Below, one piece after another: positions 5,137 to 13,272 of a stretch of DNA of 14,682 nucleotides. This stretch comes from Lachnospiraceae bacterium (lineage in GTDB: Bacteria > Bacillota > Clostridia > Lachnospirales > Lachnospiraceae). The notes beneath the pieces are model-generated. The model was given only the letters and a program-made list of their open reading frames with translations, did not search any database and was not told the DNA's origin. The position numbers and the translations under genes are program-made. Location of the stretch: contig DPJQ01000073.1 in assembly GCA_003542935.1 (NCBI GenBank), forward strand, positions 2,988-17,669, given 5' to 3'. Within the stretch, counting starts at the first letter, position 1; each line of letters opens with the position of its first letter.

Positions 5137-5460
5137 ATGTATACATTGGGACTGATGCTGGTGACTTGTCTGATGCCCTGTGTGGGGATCGGTATCGGGA
5201 TATTTTTTATGGGGAAAGGAAGCAGGAGGGCGAAAGAGCCCGTTTCGGGAGCGGTGTCCGGGGACGTCCTGACGCGGATCGGGCGGCTGGCCGCCGTCGC
5301 GGGGGCCGTGGGGGCAGCGGTGACGGTGGCGGTGCTTTTGCTGACTCTGCAGCTGGCGCGGCACTGGCGTGTGGGGGTGGCCGTGGCTGTGGTGACGGTG
5401 CAGTATGTGGTGACGATAGCCGTGGTCATTGCGGTGTCCCGGATGCTGCGCAGAAAATGA
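5137..5460 (+). CDS. Small integral membrane protein, unrecognised (107 aa)
   Basis: I do not recognise a family. Three hydrophobic segments are visible: residues ~3-25 (LGLMLVTCLMPCVGIGIGIF), ~52-73 (AAVAGAVGAAVTVAVLLLTL) and ~80-100 (VAVAVVTVQYVVTIAVVIAV). A basic RRAK stretch follows the first segment and a basic RMLRRK tail ends the protein. ATG 5137 has AAGGGGA 6 bases upstream. A competing long frame (4998-5522) over the same DNA is Gly/Arg-rich and looks like a shadow. It lies 83 bases after the patatin gene and before a terminator at 5523, so the two genes probably form one transcript. Confidence 0.65.
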   Translation: MYTLGLMLVTCLMPCVGIGIGIFFMGKGSRRAKEPVSGAVSGDVLTRIGRLAAVAGAVGAAVTVAVLLLTLQLARHWRVGVAVAVVTVQYVVTIAVVIAVSRMLRRK

Positions 5461-5522
5461 AAAGCAGGGGAGGCTGTCTCCGGAATGGGGGCAGATATTC
5501 CCTGCAGGACGCCTTCATCTAA

Positions 5523-5557
5523 CCGTTCAGCCAGAGGCTGAACGGCTACTGATTTTT
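5523..5557 (+). terminator. Rho-independent terminator after the patatin/membrane-protein unit
   Basis: CCGTTCAGCC at 5523-5532 pairs perfectly with GGCTGAACGG at 5536-5545, with a 3-base loop. ATTTTTA follows at 5552-5558. Confidence 0.85.
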
Positions 5558-5591
5558 ATGGCGGTTACCAGTGGAACACAGCCGTATTTTT

Positions 5592-5600
5592 TGATATAAT
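5592..5600 (+). promoter_or_regulatory. Extended -10 promoter for the fructokinase gene
   Basis: TGATATAAT at 5592-5600 is a perfect TATAAT with the TGn extension. The -35 region (TGGAAC around 5572) is poor, as is usual for extended -10 promoters. GGAGGG lies at 5620-5625, in a leader of about 24 bases. Confidence 0.65.
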
Positions 5601-5630
5601 CTTAGAAAACTGTGGTGAAGGAGGGTAAAT

Positions 5631-6599
5631 ATGAAGAAATATGATGTAGTTGCTTTGGGCGAGCTGCTGATTGATTTTACGGAGAATGGGGAGAGCGGCC
5701 AGGGAAATCCGCTGCTGGAGGCGAATCCGGGCGGTGCGCCCTGCAACGTGCTGGCTATGCTGAACCGGTTGGGGAAAAAGACGGCTTTCGTCGGCAAGGT
5801 AGGACAGGATATGTTCGGCACGATGCTGCGGGAGAGAGTGTCGGGACTGGGTATCGACGTGTCCGGGCTTCTGACGGATGAGAAGGTGCACACGACGCTG
5901 GCCTTCGTACACACCTATCCCGACGGTGACAGAGATTTCTCCTTCTACCGTAATCCGGGGGCGGATATGATGCTGACGGCAGATGAGGTGCCCATGGAGC
6001 TGATCCGGGATACGAAGGTGTTTCATTTCGGCACCCTGTCCATGACGGATCCGGGGGTGGAGGAGGCCACGAAAAAGGCTCTTTCCGCGGCAAAGGAGAG
6101 CGGTGCGCTGATTTCCTTTGACCCGAACCTGCGGCCTCCTTTGTGGAGTTCCCTGGAGCTGGCGAAGGAGAAGATCACTTTCGGCCTGTCCCGGTGCGAT
6201 GTGCTGAAGATCTCGGACAATGAGATTGAGTTTATGAGCGGCACGGCGGACATCGACGAGGGTATAGCCCGCATCCGGGAGCAGTATGATATCCCGCTGA
6301 TCTTTGCCACCATGGGGAAGGACGGCAGCAAAGCTTTCTACAAAGATATGGTGGTGGAAGGACGTCCCTTTGTCAATAAGAATACGATCGAGACAACGGG
6401 GGCCGGGGACACTTTCGGCGCCTGTGCCATAAACGGCGTATTGGATGCGGGCCTTGAGAACCTGGACGCCGAAAAGCTCGGGGAGATCCTGGTATTTGCC
6501 AATGCGGCGGCCTCGCTGGTCACCACCCGGAAGGGGGCGCTCTCGGTGATGCCGGAACCGGATGAAGTGCGGCAGTACATGAAAGAGATGTGGGATTGA
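5631..6599 (+). CDS. PfkB-family carbohydrate kinase, probable fructokinase
   Basis: The ribokinase/PfkB-fold enzyme probably phosphorylates fructose to fructose 6-phosphate with ATP in the cytoplasm. It has 322 residues, normal for fructokinases (EC 2.7.1.4). The N terminus VVALGELLIDF, the substrate motif GGAPCN at 34-39, and the first PfkB signature around GKVGQDMFG at 55-63 are present. The second signature TTGAGDTFG contains the catalytic Asp260 and anion hole GAGD (257-260). RBS GGAGGG lies 5 bases before ATG 5631. It is monocistronic-looking, with its own promoter, and pfkA follows 218 bases downstream with another. The neighbouring pfkA would use its product, which supports the fructokinase reading. 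Related kinases for other sugars share the same motifs. Confidence 0.88.
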   Translation: MKKYDVVALGELLIDFTENGESGQGNPLLEANPGGAPCNVLAMLNRLGKKTAFVGKVGQDMFGTMLRERVSGLGIDVSGLLTDEKVHTTLAFVHTYPDGDRDFSFYRNPGADMMLTADEVPMELIRDTKVFHFGTLSMTDPGVEEATKKALSAAKESGALISFDPNLRPPLWSSLELAKEKITFGLSRCDVLKISDNEIEFMSGTADIDEGIARIREQYDIPLIFATMGKDGSKAFYKDMVVEGRPFVNKNTIETTGAGDTFGACAINGVLDAGLENLDAEKLGEILVFANAAASLVTTRKGALSVMPEPDEVRQYMKEMWD

Positions 6600-6723
6600 C
6601 GGCGCCCGTGGGACATCACTGTGCATATTCCGTATTCTGTTTTTCAAGGGATATAATAGATGAAAAAAGCGGGGGTATAGGCGGGTTGCACAAAGCTGCG
6701 GCGGCTCATTTGGAGAGTTGCTG

Positions 6724-6752
6724 TTGAAATCCGTGGAAATCTGTGGTACGAT
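6724..6752 (+). promoter_or_regulatory. Promoter for pfkA
   Basis: TTGAAA at 6724-6729 and TACGAT at 6747-6752 are 17 bases apart, with TG at 6744-6745 as an extended -10. The predicted start near 6759 gives a ~59-base leader. Another TATAAT at 6652-6657 has no good -35 partner and is a less likely second start. Confidence 0.7.
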
Positions 6753-6817
6753 AAGCCCAGTTCGGGTTTGAAAAAGAATTCCGCGTATACGTCTGTTCAG
6801 ATAGGGAGGATGATGAT

Positions 6818-7849
6818 ATGGCAGAAAATCAGATAAAAACTATTGGCGTTTTGACCAGCGGCGGCGATGCCCCGGGTATGAACGCGGCGATCCGCGCAGT
6901 GGTTCGGAGGGCCCTGGCGCAGAATATTGCGGTGAAGGGTATTTTAAAGGGTTATGATGGACTGATCAATGACGATATTGTGGAAATGACCAGCCGCGAT
7001 GTGTCCAATATCATCCAGCGCGGCGGTACGATCCTGTACACGGCCCGCTGTCCCGAGATGCGTACTCCCGAGGGTGTGGCGGCTGCGGCGGAGACCTGCC
7101 GCAGGAACCACATTGACGGGCTGGTGGTGATCGGCGGCGACGGTTCTTTTGCCGGAGCCCAGAAGCTGGCCAATGAGGGGATCAATGCCATCGGCGTGCC
7201 CGGTACGATCGATCTGGATATTGCCTGCACGGATTATACCATCGGTTTTGATACGGCCATCAATACGGCTATGGAGGCCATCGATAAGATACGGGATACT
7301 TCCGCTTCCCATGAGAGGTGTTCGGTTATTGAGGTCATGGGCCGCCACGGCGGTTACATTGCCCTCTGGTGCGGTATTGCCAACGGGGCGGATGACATTC
7401 TCCTTCCGGAGAATTATGATTATGACGAGCAGAAGCTGATCGACAGGATCATCCTGAACCGCTCCAGGGGTAAGACCCATCACATCATTATCAACGCGGA
7501 GGGTATCGGCCATTCCGCCAGTATGGCAAAACGCATCGAGGCGGCCACGGGCATCGAGACCCGTGCCACGATCCTGGGCCATATGCAGAGGGGCGGCTCT
7601 CCCACCTGTAAAGACCGTTTCTACGCATCTCTGATGGGTGCCTATGCCGTGGATCTTCTGTTGGCGGGCCAGACAAAGCGTATTGTAGGCGTCAAAAGTG
7701 ACAATATCGTGGATTTTGACATCAACGAGGGGCTTGCCATGCAGAAAGAGATATCAGAAGAGCAGTATGAGATTGCCAAGACTCTGTCCTACAGCTACGG
7801 CAATTTCCATCTGGGCGCAGCGGGCAACGTTAACCCGCTGAGGCAGTAA
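6818..7849 (+). CDS. pfkA: ATP-dependent 6-phosphofructokinase
   Basis: It phosphorylates fructose 6-phosphate to fructose 1,6-bisphosphate, the committed step of glycolysis, in the cytoplasm. The product is 343 residues, slightly longer than the ~320 of E. coli PfkA. N-terminal ATP-binding SGGD is at 14-17 and GGDGS at 106-110; the Gly after the Asp fits ATP rather than pyrophosphate use. The catalytic segment is GTIDLD with Asp132 and Asp134; the usual Asn between them is Leu here. The fructose 6-phosphate loop MGRHGG is at 174-179. A ribosome site GGGAGG stands before ATG 6818. It is followed by a strong terminator at 7921-7954. Fructokinase just upstream suggests shared fructose catabolism. 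Confidence 0.97.
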   Translation: MAENQIKTIGVLTSGGDAPGMNAAIRAVVRRALAQNIAVKGILKGYDGLINDDIVEMTSRDVSNIIQRGGTILYTARCPEMRTPEGVAAAAETCRRNHIDGLVVIGGDGSFAGAQKLANEGINAIGVPGTIDLDIACTDYTIGFDTAINTAMEAIDKIRDTSASHERCSVIEVMGRHGGYIALWCGIANGADDILLPENYDYDEQKLIDRIILNRSRGKTHHIIINAEGIGHSASMAKRIEAATGIETRATILGHMQRGGSPTCKDRFYASLMGAYAVDLLLAGQTKRIVGVKSDNIVDFDINEGLAMQKEISEEQYEIAKTLSYSYGNFHLGAAGNVNPLRQ

Positions 7850-7920
7850 ACGCCCTGCTGCAGCGAAAGAGAAAGTGGGCGTCCGGGTGTCCGAACGGTT
7901 ACTGCGATAAAGAAAATGGG

Positions 7921-7954
7921 GCCGCTGTGCAGAGGGGACTGCACAGCGGCTTTT
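7921..7954 (+). terminator. Rho-independent terminator of pfkA
   Basis: GCCGCTGTGCAG at 7921-7932 pairs perfectly with CTGCACAGCGGC at 7939-7950 (12 pairs, 6-base loop), followed by TTTT. The T-run is short, so some read-through into recQ is possible. Confidence 0.85.
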
Positions 7955-7968
7955 CGGTTATTCCGCGT

Positions 7969-8001
7969 CCGAAGGAAACTGCCTGCCGGCGGCAGCTTCG
8001 G
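7969..8001 (+). other. Leader hairpin upstream of recQ
   Basis: CCGAAG at 7969-7974 pairs with CTTCGG at 7996-8001, and CTGCC at 7979-7983 with GGCAG at 7991-7995. There is a GAAA bulge and a 7-base loop. No T-run follows. It lies between the pfkA terminator and the recQ ribosome site, where I find no convincing promoter. Confidence 0.4.
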
Positions 8002-8032
8002 TATGCCCGGGGAGAGAGGGAACGGAGGAAAG

Positions 8033-9877
8033 ATGACAAAAGAAGAAATACTCAGACAGTACTACGGCTATGAGGCTTTCCGCAGCGGCCAGGCGGAGCT
8101 GATTGAGGCGATCCTGGCAGGCCGGGACGTGTTCGGCATCATGCCCACCGGGGCAGGGAAGTCTATCTGTTACCAGGTGCCCGCTCTGATGCTGCCGGGG
8201 ATCACGTTGGTGATCTCGCCTCTCATATCCCTGATGAAGGATCAGGTCACGGCCCTAAACCAGATGGGCGTCCATGCGGCCTACTTGAACAGCTCCCTCA
8301 CTCCTGGGCAGTACCGGAAAGCCCTGGAACTGGCGCGGGGCGGCCGTTACAAGATTATCTATGTGGCGCCGGAACGGCTGATGACCGACGGATTTCTGGA
8401 TTTTGCCCTGCACACGGAGCTGTCCCTGGTCAGCGTGGATGAGGCCCACTGTGTATCCCAGTGGGGGCAGGATTTCCGCCCCAGCTATCTGAAAATCGTA
8501 GATTTTCTGCACAGCCTGGCCCGCCGTCCCGTGGTGGCGGCCTTTACGGCCACGGCCACCAGGCAGGTGCGGGAGGATATCGCCCGCATCCTGGAGCTTC
8601 AGCGGCCTGTGGCACTGACTACGGGTTTTGACCGGAAGAATCTGTTTTTTGGCGTTCGTCAGCCCCGGGATAAGATGGAGGAGGTCCTGAAGCTGCTCGC
8701 GGAGCATCAGGGAGAGAGCGGTATCATTTACTGTGCCACCAGGAAAAATGTGGAGGAGGTCTGTGACCGCCTGATCCGGGAGGGGATAGGGGCCACCCGC
8801 TACCATGCAGGGCTGTCCGACGAGGAGAGGACGAAAAATCAGGAGGATTTCATCTACGATGTGCAGCCGGTGATGGTGGCCACCAACGCTTTCGGCATGG
8901 GTATCGATAAGTCCAACGTGCGCTACGTGATCCATTACAATATGCCGAAAAATATGGAGAGTTATTATCAGGAGGCGGGACGTGCGGGCAGGGACGGTGA
9001 GCCTGCGGACTGCATCCTGCTCCACGGGGGTCAGGATGTGGTGACGAACCAGTATTTCATCGAACATGCCAGGGAGAATGATGAACTCTCGGACGGAGAA
9101 CTGGAGATTGTGAAAGAGCAGGATCGGGAGCGCCTGAAGAAAATGACTTTTTATTGCTTTACCGAGGATTGCCTGCGGGGTTATATGCTGAATTATTTTG
9201 GTGAACGGGCCCCGGGATCCTGCGGGAACTGCTCGAACTGTACCGGGGAATTTACGGAACTGGATGTGACGGATACGGCCCTGGCGATGATGCGCTGCGT
9301 CTACGAGAGCGGCAGCCGTTTCGGAGCCCAGGCTATCCTTGACTGCCTGCGGGGCAGCGCCAGCCAGAAGATCCGCCGGTTCGGCCTGGATCGGAATCCC
9401 TGCTACGGCCGGTGTAAGGATGTGACGATCCACCGGCTGCGCCAGATCCTGAACCGCCTCTATGTGCTGGAGTATCTGCGCCAGGAGGGGGAGCCCTATC
9501 CGATCCTGACTGTCACGCAGAAGGGCCGGGAGTCTGTTCTGGGAGATGTGCCGCTCAGGGTCACGATTCAGCTTCCCACGGAGAAACTGATCCAGCAGCG
9601 GCAAAAGAAAGGTACGGGCCATATGTCGGCCGCCGAAAGAGAGGCCGATGAGGGCCTGTTTGCCAGTCTGCGCAGACTGCGTCTTGCGCTGGCCAGGGAA
9701 AACGGCGTGCCGCCCTATATTATTTTTTCCGACAGGACGCTGACGGATATGTGCCGCAAGCTCCCCCGGACGAAGGAGGAGATGCTGCAGGTGACGGGTG
9801 TGGGCGAGGTAAAATTTGAACGGTTCGGGGAAGCATTTCTGGAGGAGATTCGTAAGACAGGCTTTTCAGCGCGTTGA
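8033..9877 (+). CDS. recQ: ATP-dependent DNA helicase RecQ
   Basis: It is a 3'-5' superfamily 2 helicase acting in recombination and repair of stalled forks. The product is 614 residues (E. coli 609). The helicase core has Walker A PTGAGKS at 38-44, DEAH at 136-139, TATATR after it, and the C-terminal lobe ending in YYQEAGRAGRDGE. The zinc site uses Cys380, 397, 400 and 403, the same numbering as E. coli RecQ, which supports the chosen start. A winged-helix RQC region follows, then an HRDC domain at about 538-607. The frame is open to 7916, but GGAGG at 8024-8028 precedes ATG 8033, and the earlier 39 codons overlap the pfkA terminator and do not resemble RecQ. A shared terminator follows at 9887. 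Confidence 0.97.
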   Translation: MTKEEILRQYYGYEAFRSGQAELIEAILAGRDVFGIMPTGAGKSICYQVPALMLPGITLVISPLISLMKDQVTALNQMGVHAAYLNSSLTPGQYRKALELARGGRYKIIYVAPERLMTDGFLDFALHTELSLVSVDEAHCVSQWGQDFRPSYLKIVDFLHSLARRPVVAAFTATATRQVREDIARILELQRPVALTTGFDRKNLFFGVRQPRDKMEEVLKLLAEHQGESGIIYCATRKNVEEVCDRLIREGIGATRYHAGLSDEERTKNQEDFIYDVQPVMVATNAFGMGIDKSNVRYVIHYNMPKNMESYYQEAGRAGRDGEPADCILLHGGQDVVTNQYFIEHARENDELSDGELEIVKEQDRERLKKMTFYCFTEDCLRGYMLNYFGERAPGSCGNCSNCTGEFTELDVTDTALAMMRCVYESGSRFGAQAILDCLRGSASQKIRRFGLDRNPCYGRCKDVTIHRLRQILNRLYVLEYLRQEGEPYPILTVTQKGRESVLGDVPLRVTIQLPTEKLIQQRQKKGTGHMSAAEREADEGLFASLRRLRLALARENGVPPYIIFSDRTLTDMCRKLPRTKEEMLQVTGVGEVKFERFGEAFLEEIRKTGFSAR

Positions 9878-9882
9878 GATAT

Positions 9883-9922
9883 AAAAAAACTCCCTGCCAT
9901 TTGCATGGCCGGGAGCTTTTTA
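9883..9922. terminator. Bidirectional terminator between recQ and the transporter operon
   Basis: CTCCC (9890-9894) pairs with GGGAG (9911-9915), and GCCAT (9896-9900) with ATGGC (9905-9909), with one mismatch and a TTGC loop. An A-run precedes it and a T-run follows. It can serve recQ on the plus strand and the binding-protein gene, ending at 9941, on the minus strand. Confidence 0.85.
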
Positions 9923-9940
9923 TTGGTGACTTTTTTAGAT

Positions 9941-11124
9941 TTAGTATACTTCTTTCCACTCGTCGATGTTGGCCGGATCGAATTTGAAAGGAGCACCAAG
10001 GATGATCTCTGTGCCGCCGTCGCCGGCTGTCACGATCTCATACTCGCCCATATCGCCGGCTGTGAATTTCTCGCCGGCTGCGCCTGTGATGTCGCCGCTT
10101 ACCAGAGCTGCAGACGTATATGCGCCGAGACGTCCCAGGTCGATGGGGTTCCAGAGGAACATGTACGGGCAGGAATGAGCGTCATCATCGCCGATGTACT
10201 CTGCCATCTCGGAAGGAAGGCCAAGGCCTGTCAGCTTAACGGAAGAACCCTGATCCTGCAGCACTTTGGCAGCAGCCGCAATACCAACGGTGGTGGGTGC
10301 GCAGATAACTTTCAGGTCCGGATAGTTCTGCAGAAGAGCCTGTGTCTGGTCTGTGGATTTCTGGGGCCGTCATCACCGTAAGCAACTTCCACCAGCTCAA
10401 GATTGGCATATTTGTCATCGGCAGCCATGATTTCTTTCATGGAGTCGATCCACGCATTCTGGTTTGCAGCCTGGGATGTGGCGGAAAGAACCGCCCACTG
10501 GCCTTCGCCGCCTGCGATATCATAAACGGCATCCATCAGAGACTGACCGATTTCCGTAACACCGGCCTGATTGACATGGGTCAGACGGCTGGCTACGTTT
10601 ACAGTGGAGTCAACGGAGCAAACCTTGATGCCTGCAGCCGCAGCGTCTTCCAGAGCAGCCTGCAGAGCGTTCTCATCGTTTGCAGCTACACAGATACTGT
10701 CGACACCCTGAGAGATCAGAGACTGGATAACGGTGATCTGAGCGTCGGCTGTAGCCGCTTCCGGATGCTGGATAATAGCGGTTCCGCCAAGAGCCTGTAC
10801 AGCCTCTTCAAAACCGGAAGCCTCTCTCTCATTGAACGGGTTACCGGCAGATTTGGATACAAATGCATATGTACCGCCGCCGGCTGCCCCGCCGCCTTCT
10901 GTCGCGGAGCCTTCTGCTGCGGAACTTTCCGTTGCGGAGCCTTCTGCTGCGGAGCCCTCGTCAGCAGAAGATGCCGCTGAGGGTTCTTCTGCCGCCGATG
11001 CGGCAGAGGACTCTTTTGCCGCTGATGACGGAGCTTCTGACGACGAACCGCCGCCGCCGCAGCCAGCCAGAAGCGTCACTGCCATTGCCGCACTGAGAAT
11101 AGCACTCAATACTTTTTTCTTCAT
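9941..11124 (-). pseudogene. rhaS: Sugar ABC transporter substrate-binding lipoprotein, rhamnose/AI-2 type (RhaS-like), frameshifted
   Basis: The periplasmic-binding-protein type 1 fold receptor is lipid-anchored on the outer face of the membrane and delivers sugar to the permeases. ATG 11124 has GGAGG 8 bases upstream. The signal peptide ends in the lipobox LAGC (Cys22). A Ser/Ala/Glu/Gly-rich tether covers 23-84, then the sugar-binding domain begins TYAFVSKSAGNPF. The frame breaks after YGDD. Restoring one C in the run at 10363-10366 (GGGG on the plus strand) gives a continuous protein of 394 residues through PQKSTDQTQALLQNYPDL, PTTVGIAAA and the end EWKEVY. From memory this matches rhizobial RhaS best; LsrB (AI-2) is more distant. 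Both halves look intact, so the break is recent or a sequencing error. Here RhaS means the binding protein, not the E. coli regulator. Confidence 0.8.
10904..10963 (-). repeat. 30-bp tandem repeat in the lipoprotein tether
   Basis: A 19-base match recurs with a 30-base period (10904-10922 and 10934-10952), encoding the repeated SAAEGSATE. The repeat is in frame (10 codons), so changes in copy number would alter tether length without breaking the protein. Confidence 0.65.
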
Positions 11125-11184
11125 TTTTTGATCCTCCCATAAATAAATAATAATTTCTATATCAAATCCTAAAGAGTTCTCTGC

Positions 11185-11213
11185 CCCGAATGGCTGTCTG
11201 CCAGCCGGTCGGG
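11185..11213 (-). other. Intergenic hairpin between permease and binding-protein genes
   Basis: CCCGA (11185-11189) pairs with TCGGG (11209-11213), and GGCTG (11192-11196) with CAGCC (11202-11206), around a 2x2 internal loop and a 5-base loop. No T-run follows on the minus strand. It lies in the 121-base gap before the binding-protein gene, where operons of this kind often use hairpins to raise the amount of binding protein relative to permease. Confidence 0.5.
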
Positions 11214-11245
11214 ACATCCGGTCTTTAAGATGTGATATCCTGTTT

Positions 11246-12256
11246 TCAGGCTCTGGAAGCCTTTTTCTTTTTGTCCGAAATGCTCTGTGAAATGTTCGGC
11301 AGAAGTACTGCGCAAATCAGCAGAGCACCCAGAATGATCAGGATAACCTGGGGATTCATATTGATCTGCCCGAGACCTACACGCAGGCAGGTGATCGTGA
11401 ATGCGGAAATAATGCCGCCCACAAGTTTTCCTTTGCCGCCGGCGGTCGAGATACCGCCGAATACCGCCATGGCGATGGCGTCCATCTCAAACCCTTTTCC
11501 GGTGGTGGTATTCGCCGCATAAGTGGCGCTTGTCAGAAACAGCGCGGATACGCCGGCGAGAAGTCCCAGCACCGAATAGGAGATAAACAGCATCCGGTTT
11601 ACCTTTACGCCGGAATAAAATGCGGTCTTGGCGTTGCTGCCGATGGCGTAAAGATTCCGGCCAAATACTCTTCGTTCTGCGATCACGGTAAAGATGACCG
11701 CGCAGATGATCACGAGAAAGAATACATACGGAACCGGTCCCACTCTTTTGGCAATGGCGCTGAAGCCGGCTGTGTTTGTCACGGAAATGGAGCCGCCGTC
11801 TCCCAGCGCAATCTCTGCAATACCGCGGAATACGATCTGTGTGCCCAGTGTTATGATCATGGTCGGCAGTTCTCTGAACGCCGTTGCCAGAAAACCGTTG
11901 ATCATACCGCAGATCGTTCCCACGATCAGGGACACGAGTATGACACCGATAAACGGCAGGCCGGCGTTGCTGGCCAGACAGGCCATGGTCGCCGCCAGGC
12001 AGACGGTAGAACCCACGGAAATGTCAATCTCACCCATCAGCAGAATGTATGCCATAGGGAACAGTAAAAATATTTCAGCCAGATATTTGGGCATTTCACG
12101 AAGCACGTTCGTCAGATTATAAACCGGAGAAATGCATACGCAAAAAATATTGACTGCGATAAACAGAACAAACAGCATACCTTCCCAGCTCAGAAGCGCT
12201 TTTTTCAGCGTTTTCTCGGGAGTTGCGGATATTGTTCTTCCTGATTTTCCTGCCAT
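11246..12256 (-). CDS. Sugar ABC transporter permease, ribose/rhamnose type (second)
   Basis: This is an inner-membrane permease of the branched-chain/ribose type (BPD_transp_2 fold) that pairs with the upstream permease to form the sugar channel. It has 336 residues with about eight to ten hydrophobic segments. The family motif GEIDISVGS lies after the second segment and the ATPase-coupling loop GGISTAGGKGKLVGG near the C terminus. ATG 12256 has GGAGGAG about 7 bases upstream. The previous permease stops at 12271, overlapping the ribosome-site region, so the genes are translationally close. A 121-base gap separates it from the binding-protein gene. Substrate is inferred from the operon only. 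The frame is intact. Confidence 0.92.
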   Translation of the reverse strand: MAGKSGRTISATPEKTLKKALLSWEGMLFVLFIAVNIFCVCISPVYNLTNVLREMPKYLAEIFLLFPMAYILLMGEIDISVGSTVCLAATMACLASNAGLPFIGVILVSLIVGTICGMINGFLATAFRELPTMIITLGTQIVFRGIAEIALGDGGSISVTNTAGFSAIAKRVGPVPYVFFLVIICAVIFTVIAERRVFGRNLYAIGSNAKTAFYSGVKVNRMLFISYSVLGLLAGVSALFLTSATYAANTTTGKGFEMDAIAMAVFGGISTAGGKGKLVGGIISAFTITCLRVGLGQINMNPQVILIILGALLICAVLLPNISQSISDKKKKASRA

Positions 12257-12270
12257 AACTTCTCTCCTCC

Positions 12271-13268
12271 TTACATTTCTCTGTTTTCAAGGTTTGCCTT
12301 GTCCATCATGCGCTGTGTCAGTACGTTAAGTACGATAACCACAACAATGATGACTCCCTTGACCGTGTTCTGTGCAATTGCGTTGATGCCCACCAGCGGA
12401 AGGGCCTTGGAAATAACCGAGAGCACCAGTGCGCCGAGCAGTGCGCCTATGACGGAGCCGCGGCCGCCGTTCATGCTGACGCCGCCGATGACGCAGGCCG
12501 CAATAACGTCCATCTCTTTGGAGGTTTGCATGTTTGGCTGAGCGGAGGCATATACAGAAGTTGCGAGGGCGCCGCACAGGCCCGCCAACGTACCATGATG
12601 GTATAGACGGCCGTCTTGATGGCCGCAACGTTGATACCGGAAATCTCCGCTGCCTCAGGGTTGGAACCTACCGCATAAATACTGCGGCCGAATTTCGTCC
12701 ATTTCAGCACGATGAAGAAAATAACATAACAGACGATTGTCACGGTGACGGTGTTATTGATCAATCCGAAACTCAAGGAATTACTCAGCGCAAAATCTTT
12801 GAAGCTGCCCAGCGCATCCGCACCTGCCCATTGATCCTGAGCTACCAGATAAGCAAACCCCCTGTAGATATACATAAAGCCCATAGTTGCGATGATCGGC
12901 ATGACTTTACCGTATGCGATAATCACCCCGATCAGCAGCCCGCATAAAGCGCCCATGGCCGTTGCGATGACAAAACCCAGAAGAGTGTTTGAGATCATGC
13001 CGTATTTGAACATGATGCCGACGGTCATACCGGCAAAACCCAGTGTGGAGGTGATAGAGATATCAATACCGCCAATCAGCAGCACGCACAGCATACCAAG
13101 GGCCATGATCATGATAACGGCATTGTTTTTCAAAATTTCCAGTATGTTCTGCGCAGAAAGGAAATTCGGGCTCTTGATCGTTACCGCGATACATAAAATG
13201 ATCAGTACGATAACCAGGCTGGCTTCACGGGAGCCTGTGATCTTTTTCAGCAAAGATTTTTTTTCCAT
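12271..13268 (-). pseudogene. Sugar ABC transporter permease, ribose/rhamnose type (first), frameshifted
   Basis: This is the partner permease. ATG 13268 lies 4 bases after the ATPase stop, with GAGGGGG as ribosome site inside the ATPase end. The N-terminal frame reads MEKKSLLKK, several membrane segments, and the motif GGIDISITS. After AVYTIM the frame is lost at 12593-12594. Adding one C on the plus strand there (GGG on the coding strand) gives MGTLAGLCGALATSVYASAQPN and then GGVSMNGGRGSVIGALLGA, continuing to the stop at 12271, for a 332-residue normal-length permease. Either a recent 1-base deletion or a sequencing error is possible. If real, the channel is probably non-functional unless slippage restores it. 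Confidence 0.82.
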
Positions 13269-13272
13269 TATT

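Noticed and set aside
4998..5522. 174-codon Gly/Arg-rich frame over the small membrane protein gene
   Set aside because: Low-complexity composition typical of a shadow frame; the alternative frame has clean membrane segments and a good RBS.
5565..6647. 360-codon minus-strand frame over the fructokinase gene
   Set aside because: It mirrors a well-supported kinase; the product is His/Arg-rich without domain signs.
8255..9622. 455-codon open frame on the minus strand across recQ
   Set aside because: It is fully antisense to a clear RecQ, has no family motifs and arises from GC-rich codon bias.
10342..10980. 212-codon plus-strand frame opposite the binding-protein gene
   Set aside because: Cys/Gly-rich shadow of the Ser/Ala-rich tether and binding domain.
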